Assembly: GCA_964607865.1 (NCBI GenBank) | Contig: CAZSLZ010000003.1 | Coordinates: 1 to 55,204, forward strand | Origin: CAZSLZ01 sp964607865 | Lineage (GTDB): Bacteria > Vulcanimicrobiota > JAJTBE01 > CAZSLZ01 | Length of the DNA: 55,204 bases | Direction of reading: 5' to 3' | Shown: positions 24,310-33,607 of the stretch, in pieces | Layout of the letters: each line of letters begins with the position of its first letter | How positions within the stretch are numbered: position 1 is the first letter of the stretch | The notes under the pieces: model-generated | What the model was told of the DNA's origin: nothing | The model's database searches: none | What the model saw: only the letters and a program-made list of their open reading frames with translations | Translations under genes and position numbers: made by a program

Positions 24310-25320
24310 ATGAACGTTGGAATTAACGGTTTTGGTCGAATAGGCCGATTAGTCTTAAGAGGTTGGCTGAAACACAAAGATAGATATGACTTTGATGTGG
24401 TAGCCATTAACGATCTGGGAGATCCCACAACTATGGTACACCTTTTTAAATACGATTCCACCTTTGGCCCTTACGAGGGAGATGTAAAATATGAAGATGG
24501 AAAAATGATCATTGACGGTACCGAGATTAAAATGCTCTCAGAAAAAGACCCCACCAAATTACCCTGGAAAGAACTGGGTGTGGAATATGTGGTGGAATCC
24601 ACTGGCGTATTCAGAACCAAGGAAAAAGCCAGCCTGCATATGAAGGGCGGAGCCAGGAAAGTTATAATTTCAGCTCCTGCCAAGGGTAGCGACGTACATA
24701 CCATAGTTATGGGTGTTAATGAGAATACCTACAATCCCGAGGAACACGATGTACTGTCAAATGCATCCTGTACTACAAACTGCCTGGCTCCCGTAGCCAA
24801 AGTACTTCATGATAAATTTAAAATTGAAAGCGCTTTGATGACCACCATCCACGCTTACACCAACGACCAGAGAATTCTGGATCTGCCTCACAGCGATCTG
24901 AGAAGAGCCAGGGCAGCAGCTTTGAATATCATCCCCACCACCACCGGCGCTGCCAAAGCTACCGCCAAGGTTATTCCCGATTTAAAAGGAAAAATCGACG
25001 GAATGGCAATCAGAGTTCCCACCCCGGATGTTTCCGTTGTTGACCTGGTTGTAAAGGTGGAAAAATCCACTACCAGAGAAGAGGTAAATAATGCCCTTAA
25101 GGCTGCCACCAACGATTATCTTGGCTTCAGTGAAGAGCCCCTGGTAAGTATGGATTATAAGGGCAACAACCACTCCAGCATAGTGGATGCCGACAGCACC
25201 ATGGTTATTGAGGGAAATACCGTAAAAGTATTGGCCTGGTATGATAACGAATGGGGCTATTCCATGAGAATGCTTGACCTGATTGCCTATATGATGAAAA
25301 AATCACCGGCAAAGGTCTAA
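24310..25320 (+). CDS. gapA: Glyceraldehyde-3-phosphate dehydrogenase (type I)
   Basis: Oxidises glyceraldehyde-3-phosphate to 1,3-bisphosphoglycerate with NAD+. The 336-residue length is standard. The NAD-binding start VGINGFGRIGRLVLR and the catalytic ASCTTNCLAP with Cys154 are intact. So are the TTIHAYTNDQ loop, the DLRRARAA phosphate-site stretch and the C-terminal WYDNEWGYS. AAGGAGG lies just upstream of the ATG. It is the first glycolytic enzyme gene of the operon, and a strong hairpin follows it before pgk. Confidence 0.98.
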   Translation: MNVGINGFGRIGRLVLRGWLKHKDRYDFDVVAINDLGDPTTMVHLFKYDSTFGPYEGDVKYEDGKMIIDGTEIKMLSEKDPTKLPWKELGVEYVVESTGVFRTKEKASLHMKGGARKVIISAPAKGSDVHTIVMGVNENTYNPEEHDVLSNASCTTNCLAPVAKVLHDKFKIESALMTTIHAYTNDQRILDLPHSDLRRARAAALNIIPTTTGAAKATAKVIPDLKGKIDGMAIRVPTPDVSVVDLVVKVEKSTTREEVNNALKAATNDYLGFSEEPLVSMDYKGNNHSSIVDADSTMVIEGNTVKVLAWYDNEWGYSMRMLDLIAYMMKKSPAKV

Positions 25321-25342
25321 AAAAAACAAATAATAATAACAA

Positions 25343-25372
25343 AGAGCAGGAGCGTAAAGCTCCTGCTCTTTT
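25343..25372 (+). terminator. Hairpin terminator/attenuator between gapA and pgk
   Basis: AGAGCAGGAGC and GCTCCTGCTCT form a perfect 11 bp stem with a GTAAA loop and a short T run. As pgk follows within 24 bases and shows no promoter of its own, partial termination or RNA end protection of gapA mRNA is likely. Confidence 0.8.
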
Positions 25373-25395
25373 CAAAATTATAACGAGGTGAATAT

Positions 25396-26589
25396 ATGAA
25401 TAAGGCAACGGTAAAAGATGTTGATGTTAAAAATAAAAGGGTACTCATGAGGGTTGATTTCAATGTGCCCCTCAAAGACGGCGATGTCAAGGACGATACC
25501 CGAATCAGAAAAGCTCTGCCCACAATTAAATATGTACTCGATCAAAATGCCAAACTGATCCTCATGTCACACCTGGGAAGACCCAAGGGCGAGGTTAAAG
25601 CTGAACTTAAAATGGACCCGGTAGCCAGAAAATTATCGGAACTTCTGGGCAAAAATGTAACCAAACTTGATGACTGTGTGGGACAGGAAGTTAAAGACAG
25701 AGTAATGGCAATGAAAAACGGCGATGTAATCCTTCTTGAAAACACCCGCTTCCATAAAGAGGAAAAGAAAAACGACCCCAATTTTGCAAAAGAACTGGCA
25801 GAACTTGGTGAAGTCTATGTGAATGATGCTTTTGGAACCGCCCACCGGGCCCATGCATCCACAGAGGGAGTTGCAAAACATTTACCCGCAGTGGCAGGGT
25901 TCCTTATTGAAAAAGAACTCGAATTTCTGGGCAAGGTGCTCAGAGATCCTGAAAAACCCTTCTATGTTATTCTTGGTGGCGCAAAAGTAAGTGATAAAAT
26001 CGGTGTAATTAAAAACCTGCTCGACACATGCGACGGATTTATCATAGGTGGAGGCATGGCTTTCTCCTTCCTTAAAGCTGAGGGTTACAACATCGGAAAA
26101 TCCCTTTGTGATCCGGACCTGGAGAAGGTAAAAGATATTATGAAAACTGTTTCTGATAAAGGGCTTACTTTCGCTCTGCCTGATGATGTTACTGCTACTG
26201 ATGATCCCAGTGGAAACGGTAAATCAGAAACCGTGGAAAAGGATAATATCCCTTCAAATATGATGGGTGTTGATATTGGCCCCAAAACCATCGAAAAATT
26301 CAAGAAATTAATTGCCAATGCCCGAACCGTTTTCTGGAACGGCCCCATGGGTATTTTCGAGGTGGATGAGTTTGCCCGGGGAACCATGGAAATTGCCAAG
26401 GCAGTTGCTGAAGTTGATGGAACCACGGTAATCGGTGGCGGTGATTCAGTGTCTGCCATCATGAAAGCCGGCGTTGAAGATAAAATTACACATATTTCCA
26501 CTGGCGGCGGCGCATCCCTGGAGTTTGTCGAAGGAAAAGAACTTCCAGGAGTTGTAGCATTAATGGATAAACAAAAAATAAAAGCATAA
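25396..26589 (+). CDS. pgk: Phosphoglycerate kinase
   Basis: Transfers phosphate from 1,3-bisphosphoglycerate to ADP. It is a 397-residue, two-domain enzyme of normal length. Substrate-binding motifs RVDFNVP, SHLGRPKG, LLENTRFH and NDAFGTAHRAHAST are present in the N-domain. ILGGAKVSDKIGVI and the nucleotide-site GGGDSVSAIMKAG, plus ISTGGGASLEF, are present in the C-domain. It is separated from gapA by a hairpin and from tpiA by 21 bases. Confidence 0.98.
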   Translation: MNKATVKDVDVKNKRVLMRVDFNVPLKDGDVKDDTRIRKALPTIKYVLDQNAKLILMSHLGRPKGEVKAELKMDPVARKLSELLGKNVTKLDDCVGQEVKDRVMAMKNGDVILLENTRFHKEEKKNDPNFAKELAELGEVYVNDAFGTAHRAHASTEGVAKHLPAVAGFLIEKELEFLGKVLRDPEKPFYVILGGAKVSDKIGVIKNLLDTCDGFIIGGGMAFSFLKAEGYNIGKSLCDPDLEKVKDIMKTVSDKGLTFALPDDVTATDDPSGNGKSETVEKDNIPSNMMGVDIGPKTIEKFKKLIANARTVFWNGPMGIFEVDEFARGTMEIAKAVAEVDGTTVIGGGDSVSAIMKAGVEDKITHISTGGGASLEFVEGKELPGVVALMDKQKIKA

Positions 26590-26610
26590 TATTATAAAGG
26601 AGCCAAAATA

Positions 26611-27378
26611 ATGAGAGTACCATTTTTAGCAGGCAACTGGAAAATGCATAAAACCGTAAGAGATGCAGTTAATCTGGTTGAAGATTTAATTAAAAATACC
26701 AGCGATGTAAAAGATCGGGAAGTAGTGGTTGGCCCCACTTTCACGGCATTACATCCTGTATCCCAGGCCCTGAAGGGGTCCACTGTAAAACTGGCAGCCC
26801 AGAATATGTATTTCGAGGAGAAAGGCGCTTTCACCGGCGAAATTTCACCTCTTATGCTCAAGGATGTGGGCTGTCGCTATGTCATTCTGGGGCACTCCGA
26901 AAGAAGAAACATTTTCGGTGAAACCGATGAACTGATAAATAAAAAACTCAAAGCAGCCTTCAATTTCGGCCTTATTCCCATTCTTTGCGTTGGCGAGTCT
27001 TTAAAACAGAGAGAAGCCGGCGAAACCAAATCATGGGTGGAATCTCAGGTCAAAAAAGATCTGGAAGGCCTGACTTCTTCAGAAATTGAAAAAATGGTCA
27101 TAGCTTACGAACCCATCTGGGCCATTGGAACCGGCAAGACCGACACGCCCGAAGGCGCCAATGAAACCATAGGAATGGTTCGCAACCTGCTGGTGGACAA
27201 AGCATCCCACGAGGTGGCGCAGAAAGTCCGGATTCTTTATGGCGGTTCGGTAAAACCCAATAATATTGACAGTTTCATGGCCACCAGAGAGATCGACGGC
27301 GCCCTGGTAGGAGGGGCTTCCCTTAAAGCTGACGATTTTACCAGAATTGTAAAGTTTGAACCCCTGGTAAAAGCATAA
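26611..27378 (+). CDS. tpiA: Triosephosphate isomerase
   Basis: Interconverts dihydroxyacetone phosphate and glyceraldehyde-3-phosphate. It is a standard 255-residue TIM barrel. The catalytic Lys is in AGNWKMHK, the catalytic His in ILGHSERR, and the catalytic Glu in AYEPIWAIGTGKT. The phosphate loop YGGSVKPNN and GALVGGASLKADDF close the barrel. AAAGGAG precedes the ATG. It is the last gene of the whiA-gapA-pgk-tpiA operon; no enolase or phosphoglycerate mutase follows. Confidence 0.98.
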   Translation: MRVPFLAGNWKMHKTVRDAVNLVEDLIKNTSDVKDREVVVGPTFTALHPVSQALKGSTVKLAAQNMYFEEKGAFTGEISPLMLKDVGCRYVILGHSERRNIFGETDELINKKLKAAFNFGLIPILCVGESLKQREAGETKSWVESQVKKDLEGLTSSEIEKMVIAYEPIWAIGTGKTDTPEGANETIGMVRNLLVDKASHEVAQKVRILYGGSVKPNNIDSFMATREIDGALVGGASLKADDFTRIVKFEPLVKA

Positions 27379-27390
27379 ATGTAACAATTC

Positions 27391-27418
27391 GGGGAGTAAC
27401 TTTTATGAGTTACTCCCC
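27391..27418 (+). terminator. Stem-loop at the end of the glycolytic operon
   Basis: GGGGAGTAACT and AGTTACTCCCC form a perfect 11 bp stem with a 6-base loop. The 3' tail is not a clean T run, so termination efficiency is uncertain. Confidence 0.6.
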
Positions 27419-27470
27419 TCATTAAAAAAAATTGAGAAATGTATCATTCGCATTTCAGTTTGTTTAACAG

Positions 27471-27595
27471 GCGAAAAAAACGGCCACTCACCGGTACAAG
27501 GTAAGTGGGTTGTGTACCTCCCCAAATTTCGCCATCGCGAGGAGCGCCAGGCGACGTGGCAATCTCTGTACCACTCAGCTATGTGGGTTGTGAGA
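27471..27595 (-). repeat. Dispersed composite repeat, locus D (partial, inverse orientation)
   Basis: Part of the internal module (ACAAGGTAAGTGGGTTGTGTACC) is followed by the end motif GCCATCGCGAGGAGCGCCAGG...GGCAATCTCTGTACCA at 27531-27573, in the opposite orientation to loci B, C and E. The other end is missing. The rest of the 307-base gap has only the tpiA stem-loop. Confidence 0.7.
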
Positions 27596-27685
27596 TATCT
27601 ATTGTGGATATAAAATAGACAAAATATTTTATTACACCATAAAACTAAATATAAGCCAAACCGGCTTCAAAGGTGATTTTAAAAA

Positions 27686-28375
27686 ATGAAAAGTAAAAAA
27701 TTCTTACAATTGTTAAGCTTGTTTATAATTATTTCCACTTTTCCACTTTGGGCTTCCGGTGAAACAATTATTACCGAAAGAAGTAGCCTGTATCAGCCCC
27801 GGGGGTTCAAGGACATTGACTTTGTAGTGGAATTCGGCCCACTGGGCCTTACCCTGGAGGAATTGGGAGAAAATATCGACCGCTGCCTGCTTTACAGTGA
27901 TGTGGCGGGCCTGGTAAAAGTAGCTCTTGAATTGGGAATTCAGGAAAAAAGATCGGGAAGAAGATCGGTATATATTACTTCAACCCGTTTACTGAAAACC
28001 GCAGAGCATATTGCAAAAACCCTGCCTGATAAAAAAGGGCTTGATTTGATTCAGACAGCCTATAAAAATAACCGTGCTTCTTTTTATAACCCCGAAAAAG
28101 CCAGCAGGTTACAGAAATATATTGAAAATTTTGACAAACAAAAGAAAAATTACAATTCCACTATTATTATTGTAAACAATTCCCTGGAATCGTCGGTACT
28201 TTTTTATATAGATGATATTTTTCGAGGAGAAGTGCAAGCTGGTAAACAGATTGTAGTAACCAATATAAAACCCGGCAAAATAAAGCTTGAAGGCACCAAT
28301 GCAGAAGATTTGAAATGGGGGCCCAGGAAAACTTTTGTGGGCAAAGATCAGATTCTTCACTGGAAACTTTACTGA
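27686..28375 (+). CDS. Secreted protein of unknown function, 229 aa
   Basis: I do not recognise this family. A Sec signal peptide is clear (basic start KSKK, hydrophobic core to about residue 22, cut likely near WASG). The mature part has a helical region (residues ~50-145). It is followed by a ~70-residue beta-rich C-terminal domain beginning TIIIVNNSLESSVLFYIDD, with a PGKIKLEG turn, somewhat like PEGA/carboxypeptidase-regulatory-type folds. The PHP gene starts 31 bases after its stop, suggesting co-transcription. Confidence 0.72.
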   Translation: MKSKKFLQLLSLFIIISTFPLWASGETIITERSSLYQPRGFKDIDFVVEFGPLGLTLEELGENIDRCLLYSDVAGLVKVALELGIQEKRSGRRSVYITSTRLLKTAEHIAKTLPDKKGLDLIQTAYKNNRASFYNPEKASRLQKYIENFDKQKKNYNSTIIIVNNSLESSVLFYIDDIFRGEVQAGKQIVVTNIKPGKIKLEGTNAEDLKWGPRKTFVGKDQILHWKLY

Positions 28376-28406
28376 GGTTTTGTCTATATTAACAATTGAG
28401 GTAAAT

Positions 28407-29039
28407 ATGAAATATAAAATTGACTTGCACGTCCACACAACTACTTCTTCATGCAGTGGTTTTTCACCGCAGCAATTGGTAGAAAAGGTAAAAGAATTCA
28501 AACCCTACGCTGTAACCATTACCAACCACCACAATTATACCGGTGATGTAACTTTCTTACAGGAAAAAATAGGCCAGATGGGCATACCTTTTTTTGCCGG
28601 TATGGAAATAACCAACAACTGGGGTGATTTCTTATTGTTCGGCAAAGATCTTAAAACATTCAAAGGCCATCGCGGAAACTTTCCCACAGATTTACTGCCG
28701 GATCCGGATATAGCTGTGGTCTGGGCTCATCCTTACCGTTTTATGAATGAAGATGAAATTAACAGAATAAAATATGATGTAGTGAATTACATCGATGCTA
28801 TCGAAGGGGTTAACGGAAACTGCCTGAAAGGTTGTCCCCAGGCTAACTATCAGGCATTGAACCTGGCAGAAGAATTGGATCTGCCCACAACCGCTGGTTC
28901 TGATTCCCATAACAGAAAAATGTTTTTTATGACCTGGACCGAGTTTGATAACCCCATCGAAACCTACGATGATCTTATTTTTAATTTGAAACAGGGCAAT
29001 TTTGAAATAGAAGATACACAGTGGAAAAAATATGGTTGA
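28407..29039 (+). CDS. PHP-domain phosphoesterase
   Basis: A 210-residue protein of the polymerase-and-histidinol-phosphatase (PHP) family, a metal-dependent phosphoesterase fold. The metal-binding H-x-H lies in IDLHVHTTTSS at the start. Further likely ligands are TNHHN, GMEIT, WAHPYRF and the late AGSDSHNRK. These small stand-alone PHP proteins act on nucleotides or phosphorylated metabolites; the substrate here is unknown. The open frame starts at 28335 inside the previous gene, but GAGGT six bases before the ATG at 28407 and the domain border both support 28407. Confidence 0.88.
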   Translation: MKYKIDLHVHTTTSSCSGFSPQQLVEKVKEFKPYAVTITNHHNYTGDVTFLQEKIGQMGIPFFAGMEITNNWGDFLLFGKDLKTFKGHRGNFPTDLLPDPDIAVVWAHPYRFMNEDEINRIKYDVVNYIDAIEGVNGNCLKGCPQANYQALNLAEELDLPTTAGSDSHNRKMFFMTWTEFDNPIETYDDLIFNLKQGNFEIEDTQWKKYG

Positions 29040-29042
29040 TAA

Positions 29043-29681
29043 TTAAGAATGTTTCTTATATTTTTCCAGCCAGGCTGTAAGTTTATCCATATCTTTTCTT
29101 CTTATTAAAGTGAGGGTTTGCAGTTGGTTTAACTTCAGCGTTACCTTGAAAACTTCTTCATCCAGCACTGGAGCCCGTTTTATGTCATCGAATATCGAAA
29201 TTTCATCGGGATTCAGAATCAAAATAAATTGGGTGTTTATATTAATAAGAATAAAATATTTTTTATAAAAAAAACCGTTCCATTTCTTTAAATGGTAATT
29301 CAAAGCTTTAATAGCTATGGAATCTTTATCTTCATGGGGATAACTGACGGTGTATTTTTCACAAAGTTTTTCAATTTTTTCTCTTTTGTTTAAATCTTCA
29401 TTTTGATAAGATCGAATTGATTTGCGATAATCGATAAAATCGGGAATAATTCTGATTCCAAGAAAAACAATAACCAGAATGATTATACCAGCAAGAGTCT
29501 GATTTTTTGCCGTATTGGCTCCCTGAGCTATGGAATGCATATAATAGAAACCAGCTACAATGAGGAATGCAAAAAAAATCTGGATAACTGAAGCTGAAAT
29601 CAGGTTATATCTGTTTTGTTTCATCTCATTCCATTTTTTTACCAGTTCCTGGTTTTCAATAAAAAAATCTAAATTTTCCAT
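29043..29681 (-). CDS. Membrane protein of unknown function, 212 aa
   Basis: I do not recognise this family. Two hydrophobic helices are present, at residues ~29-50 and ~63-84. A positively charged connector and a ~110-residue soluble C-terminal part follow, with alternating strands (YKKYFILININTQFILILN, VFKVTLKLNQLQTLTLI) resembling a YcxB- or PH-like domain. Its ATG lies two bases after the mnmG stop, so translation is likely coupled to mnmG. The genes to its left are convergent. A functional link to tRNA modification cannot be assumed. Confidence 0.7.
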   Translation of the reverse strand: MENLDFFIENQELVKKWNEMKQNRYNLISASVIQIFFAFLIVAGFYYMHSIAQGANTAKNQTLAGIIILVIVFLGIRIIPDFIDYRKSIRSYQNEDLNKREKIEKLCEKYTVSYPHEDKDSIAIKALNYHLKKWNGFFYKKYFILININTQFILILNPDEISIFDDIKRAPVLDEEVFKVTLKLNQLQTLTLIRRKDMDKLTAWLEKYKKHS

Positions 29682-29683
29682 TA

Positions 29684-31615
29684 TCAGACCACAATTCTCA
29701 TTTTATTCAAATAAATGAGCACAATTGAAACATCAGAAGGGTTGACCCCAGAGATCCGGGAGGCCTGGCCCGCTGAATGGGGGCGTATTTCCTTTAATTT
29801 CTGCCGTGCCTCTGTTCTCAGTGATTTTATCTTATCATAATCAATATCATCGGGAATGATGATATTTTCCAACCGCCGGAATTTCTCAATCTGCTCCATC
29901 TGGCGATCGATATAACCCGAATATTTTATTCTTATCTGAACCTGCTCAGCTTCAACCTCGCTTATTACACATCTATCACTTATTTCTATTTCTTTCAGGC
30001 ATTCCTGGTTACGGTAAATAATTGGGGCGTTTTTATCTACCTGTTGAATTTTATCGTAAGTAACCTCAGGCCGTTTCAAAAGCTCATAATAGGAAACCCC
30101 TGGCTTGATATTACTGTCAAAAAGCTCAGATAACCTCCGGGCATCCCTGCCTTTTACCCTGTTTTCCTTCAATCGGTTAATTTCATTTTCAATATTTTCC
30201 ATCTTGTTTTTAAAATTCCGGTATCTTTCTTCTGAAATCAACCCCAGCCTGTAGCCGACTGGGGTCAACCGTTCATCGGCATTATCCTGGCGCAGAGTCA
30301 AGCGGTATTCACACCTTGAAGAAAACATACGGTAGGGTTCCCGGGTTCCCAGGGTAACCAGATCATCCACCAGAACCCCCATATAAGCCTCATCCCTGCC
30401 AAGAATCAGGGGAGCCTTATTATCCAATAACAGAACCGCATTTATTGCTGCCAATAAACCCTGAGCGCCGGCTTCCTCGTAACCCGAGGTCCCGTTTATC
30501 TGGCCTGCCAGGAAAAGACTTTTAATTTTTCTGGATTCCAACCAGGGATGAAGTTGGGTGGGAGGTACATAATCGTATTCAATAGCATAGCCGGGACGCA
30601 TTATCTCAGCTTTTTCCAACCCTGTAACAGTTTTTATATAGGATTCCTGAACATCAATGGGCAGGCTGGTTGACAAGCCCTGGACATAAATTTCCAAAGT
30701 GTCCAGCCCTTCAGGTTCAAGAAAAACCTGATGGGTAATTTTATCGGGAAAACGTAAAATCTTATCTTCAATTGAAGGGCAATATCGAGGCCCCACACCT
30801 TCAATTTTCTTCTGATCCCCATGGAGGGGTGAGCGATGCATATTTTCCAGAATGATATCCCGGGTTTCCCTGGTGGTGTAGGTCAGGAAGCAGGGAACCT
30901 GGCCCGGTTTTACTTCTTTTTTTGTTTCGAAGGAAAAGGTATGGGGTAAATTATCGGGATACTGGGGAGTGGTTTTCGAGTAATCAATGGTTCTTTTATC
31001 CACCCTGGGCACAGTCCCCGTTTTTAACCTGCCCAATTCCAGGCCCAGAGATTTAAGAGATTCAGAAAGCTCGTTGGAGGGAAATTCCCCGGATCGTCCC
31101 GCAGGATAAGTAAACTCTCCGATATGAATCAATCCCCGAAGAAAGGTACCAGTGGTTACAATAACAGCAGAGCTCAGATACTCCCATCCAGTTATGGTTC
31201 GAATCCCCTTTACTTCACCATTTTCTGTTAGAATATGGGTCACCATTTCCTGTTTTAAATCCAGGTTTTGCGCATTCTCCATTATATTTTTCATATCAAA
31301 TTGATAGTTTTTCCGGGCAACCTGGGCGCGAAGGGCCTGAACCGCCGGGCCTTTTCCCGTGTTTAACATCCTTATATGAATCTGATGCCGGTCGGCGGTT
31401 TTAGCCATCTGCCCCCCCATTGCATCTATTTCGCGGCATAACTGGCCTTTTGCAGGCCCGCCAATTGAAGGGTTACAGGGCATGAGAGCTGTGGTATCCA
31501 TATTTATTGTGCAGCAAAGAGTCCTGGCGCCCATTCTGGCTGAAGCCAGGGCAGCTTCAACCCCGGCATGCCCCGCGCCCACAACGATTACATCATATTT
31601 TTTGTTATATTTCAT
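29684..31615 (-). CDS. mnmG: tRNA uridine-34 5-carboxymethylaminomethyl modification enzyme MnmG (GidA)
   Basis: MnmG, with MnmE, adds a carboxymethylaminomethyl group to the wobble uridine of several tRNAs. The 643-residue length is normal. The FAD-binding dinucleotide fold VIVVGAGHAGVEAALASARMG opens the protein, followed by MPCNPSIGGPAKGQL and MLNTGKGPAVQALRAQ. The PGYAIEYDYVPP block and the C-terminal helical domain (YSGYIDRQ, LRTEARQKLKEIRP) are intact. CGGAG precedes the ATG. mnmE is not in the window. The promoter is not obvious. Confidence 0.97.
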   Translation of the reverse strand: MKYNKKYDVIVVGAGHAGVEAALASARMGARTLCCTINMDTTALMPCNPSIGGPAKGQLCREIDAMGGQMAKTADRHQIHIRMLNTGKGPAVQALRAQVARKNYQFDMKNIMENAQNLDLKQEMVTHILTENGEVKGIRTITGWEYLSSAVIVTTGTFLRGLIHIGEFTYPAGRSGEFPSNELSESLKSLGLELGRLKTGTVPRVDKRTIDYSKTTPQYPDNLPHTFSFETKKEVKPGQVPCFLTYTTRETRDIILENMHRSPLHGDQKKIEGVGPRYCPSIEDKILRFPDKITHQVFLEPEGLDTLEIYVQGLSTSLPIDVQESYIKTVTGLEKAEIMRPGYAIEYDYVPPTQLHPWLESRKIKSLFLAGQINGTSGYEEAGAQGLLAAINAVLLLDNKAPLILGRDEAYMGVLVDDLVTLGTREPYRMFSSRCEYRLTLRQDNADERLTPVGYRLGLISEERYRNFKNKMENIENEINRLKENRVKGRDARRLSELFDSNIKPGVSYYELLKRPEVTYDKIQQVDKNAPIIYRNQECLKEIEISDRCVISEVEAEQVQIRIKYSGYIDRQMEQIEKFRRLENIIIPDDIDYDKIKSLRTEARQKLKEIRPHSAGQASRISGVNPSDVSIVLIYLNKMRIVV

Positions 31616-31871
31616 ATATTCTCCGTTTTGCTTCTTTTACAGCCTATGTTACATATTTACTGTGGTTTATTTCATTCCTGCCATTAATAATGCCGTTTGA
31701 AAACCTATTTGATTAATTTGGAATAAATACTCAGAATAACTTGCCAAAGGAATTTTCAATTCTGTTTCATCTGCGCAGTATGTATGCAAACAAACTCCAG
31801 GTTGAAAAAACCAATTTTTTGTACAAATTCATTCTCAATTTTAAATGGGATTTTTCCATTATTAATTGGGC

Positions 31872-32132
31872 GTCATGCGAGGTTTTTCAGGTTGTGGCAA
31901 CCTAAAGGAATGCCGTCATGCGAGGTTTCGTAGAAACCGTGGCAATCTCAACTTAGATCGGGTTGGTTCTAAAGCCACTTACCTTGGGTTCGTGAGCACC
32001 AGGTTCTTTTTCATTTTCCACCCAGCGAAGATGCGAACAATATTTCTCCCATTCCAAATTGGGGCGAACGATATATTCCCCTATTCTTAATGGGGAGAGA
32101 TCGCCACGTCGCTTGGCGCTCCTAGCGATGAC
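31872..32132 (+). repeat. Dispersed composite repeat, locus E (full form)
   Basis: Two copies of the left end motif (31872 and 31915, the second GTCATGCGAGG...ACCGTGGCAATCTC) precede the internal module (GATCGGGTTGGTTC, CCACTTACCTTGGGTTCGTG, GCGAACAATATTTCTCCC). The right end motif (GAGATCGCCACG...GCGATGACA) is in inverse orientation. It fills the middle of the 697-base gap between mnmG and gdhA; 31616-31871 is AT-rich with nothing I can name. Confidence 0.8.
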
Positions 32133-32253
32133 AGAAACATTTAATTTATAGTTATGCGGATGCTCGTGCTGACGAATTCTGTGTAGATTTTATTTTTTTC
32201 TTTCAACAATTGTTGAAGTTTTTGGAAATCAGTATAAACCTGCATTAGAGATG

Positions 32254-32290
32254 CAAAAAAGAAAGAGCGGATGAAATCATCCGCTCTTTC
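32254..32290 (-). terminator. Intrinsic terminator of the glutamate dehydrogenase gene
   Basis: GAAAGAGCGGATGA and its complement form a near-perfect 14 bp stem, followed (leftward) by a run of six Ts. It is 22 bases past the stop. Confidence 0.9.
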
Positions 32291-32312
32291 CGTTATAGGT
32301 AAGTTACTTCAA

Positions 32313-33569
32313 TTAAGGGAACAATCCTCTCTTCCTGATTGCGTTTGCTACTCGTTCTACTGCTATGGCATAGGCTGCTTCTCTTATTGATAAGTTCATT
32401 TTCCTTTTCACGTCTAGTATGTCGTTAAGTGCTTTGGTAATTACGATATTCAGTTCTTCGTTGACTCGTTTCTTGTTCCAGAAATAAGAAGAAAGGTCTT
32501 GAACCCATTCGAAGTAAGATACAATTACACCGCCGGCATTGGCTAAAAAGTCGGGAATTACAATCTGATTATTCTCAAGCAGAATTTTTTCAGCTGCCGG
32601 TGAAGTGGGGCCATTGGCGCCTTCCACTATTAACCTTGCTTTAATTTTATTTACATTATTGGTGGTGATTTGCTTTTCCAGAGCTGCTGGTATCAGAATA
32701 TCCACATCTTTTTCCAGAACTTCCATGCCATCGATATTTTTGGCGCCGGGAAAATCAATTACCTTACCGGTTTTTCCCACATGCTCAATTAATTTTTCAA
32801 TATCCAGGCCATTGAGATTTTCAATACCTCCGTAAACATCGGAAACTGCAACCACCTTTGCGCCTAATTTGTGCAGATAAAGGGCAGCTACAGAACCCAC
32901 ATTACCAAAACCCTGGACAGCAGCTGTTGACTTTGAGAGATCAATGCCGTGTGATTTTGCATATTCTTTGGTTACAAAAACCACACCACGGCCGGTTGCT
33001 TCTCTTCTTCCTTCGGAACCGCCCATGCTGACGGGCTTACCTGTTACCACACCCAGAGATGTGTTTCCCTGCATCATGCTGTAAGTATCCATCATCCATG
33101 CCATGTTATCTTCATTGGTGAAGACATCGGGGGCGGGGATATCGGTGCTGGGCCCGATGAACCGGATTATCTGGTAGGTATATCGCCGGGTGATTCTTTC
33201 CAGTTCCTTTTTGCTTAACTTGGTGGGGTCGCAGCGAACACCGCCCTTGGCGCCACCGTATGGAATGTTAACAACGGCACATTTCCAGGTCATCAGTGTG
33301 GCAAGGGCTCTTACCTCGTCAATATCCACCTGGGGGTGGAACCTGATTCCGCCTTTTGTGGGCCCTCTTGATTCGTTATGGCGAACCCGGTAACCGTCAA
33401 AAACCTGAATTGAACCATCGTCCATATGGATAGGTACCGAAACATGGACCTCGATGTTGGGTTTTCTCAACATCTGGTGGATACCCGAATCCAGCTCGAT
33501 AATCCTGGCAATGTTGTCAAGATCTTTCAATACGTTTTCATAAAAAGTTGGTTGTTTGTTTTGACTCAT
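32313..33569 (-). CDS. gdhA: Glutamate dehydrogenase (Glu/Leu/Phe/Val family)
   Basis: Catalyses reversible oxidative deamination of glutamate to 2-oxoglutarate and ammonium. The 418-residue protein has the substrate-binding block GPTKGGIRFHP, WKCAVVNIPYGGAKGGVRC with the catalytic Lys, and PAPDVFTNEDNMAWMMD. The Rossmann nucleotide motif GFGNVGSVAALYL follows, and the C-terminal NAGGVIVSYFEW completes the fold. Length and motifs match the hexameric, fermentative-type family. ATG 33569 (MSQNKQ) is preferred over a TTG at 33599. GGAG lies 11 bases upstream, a little far. The gene has its own upstream region and terminator. Confidence 0.95.
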   Translation of the reverse strand: MSQNKQPTFYENVLKDLDNIARIIELDSGIHQMLRKPNIEVHVSVPIHMDDGSIQVFDGYRVRHNESRGPTKGGIRFHPQVDIDEVRALATLMTWKCAVVNIPYGGAKGGVRCDPTKLSKKELERITRRYTYQIIRFIGPSTDIPAPDVFTNEDNMAWMMDTYSMMQGNTSLGVVTGKPVSMGGSEGRREATGRGVVFVTKEYAKSHGIDLSKSTAAVQGFGNVGSVAALYLHKLGAKVVAVSDVYGGIENLNGLDIEKLIEHVGKTGKVIDFPGAKNIDGMEVLEKDVDILIPAALEKQITTNNVNKIKARLIVEGANGPTSPAAEKILLENNQIVIPDFLANAGGVIVSYFEWVQDLSSYFWNKKRVNEELNIVITKALNDILDVKRKMNLSIREAAYAIAVERVANAIRKRGLFP

Positions 33570-33607
33570 CCTTGGGGATACTCCTTTCCTGATTTCCAAT
33601 TATTAAT

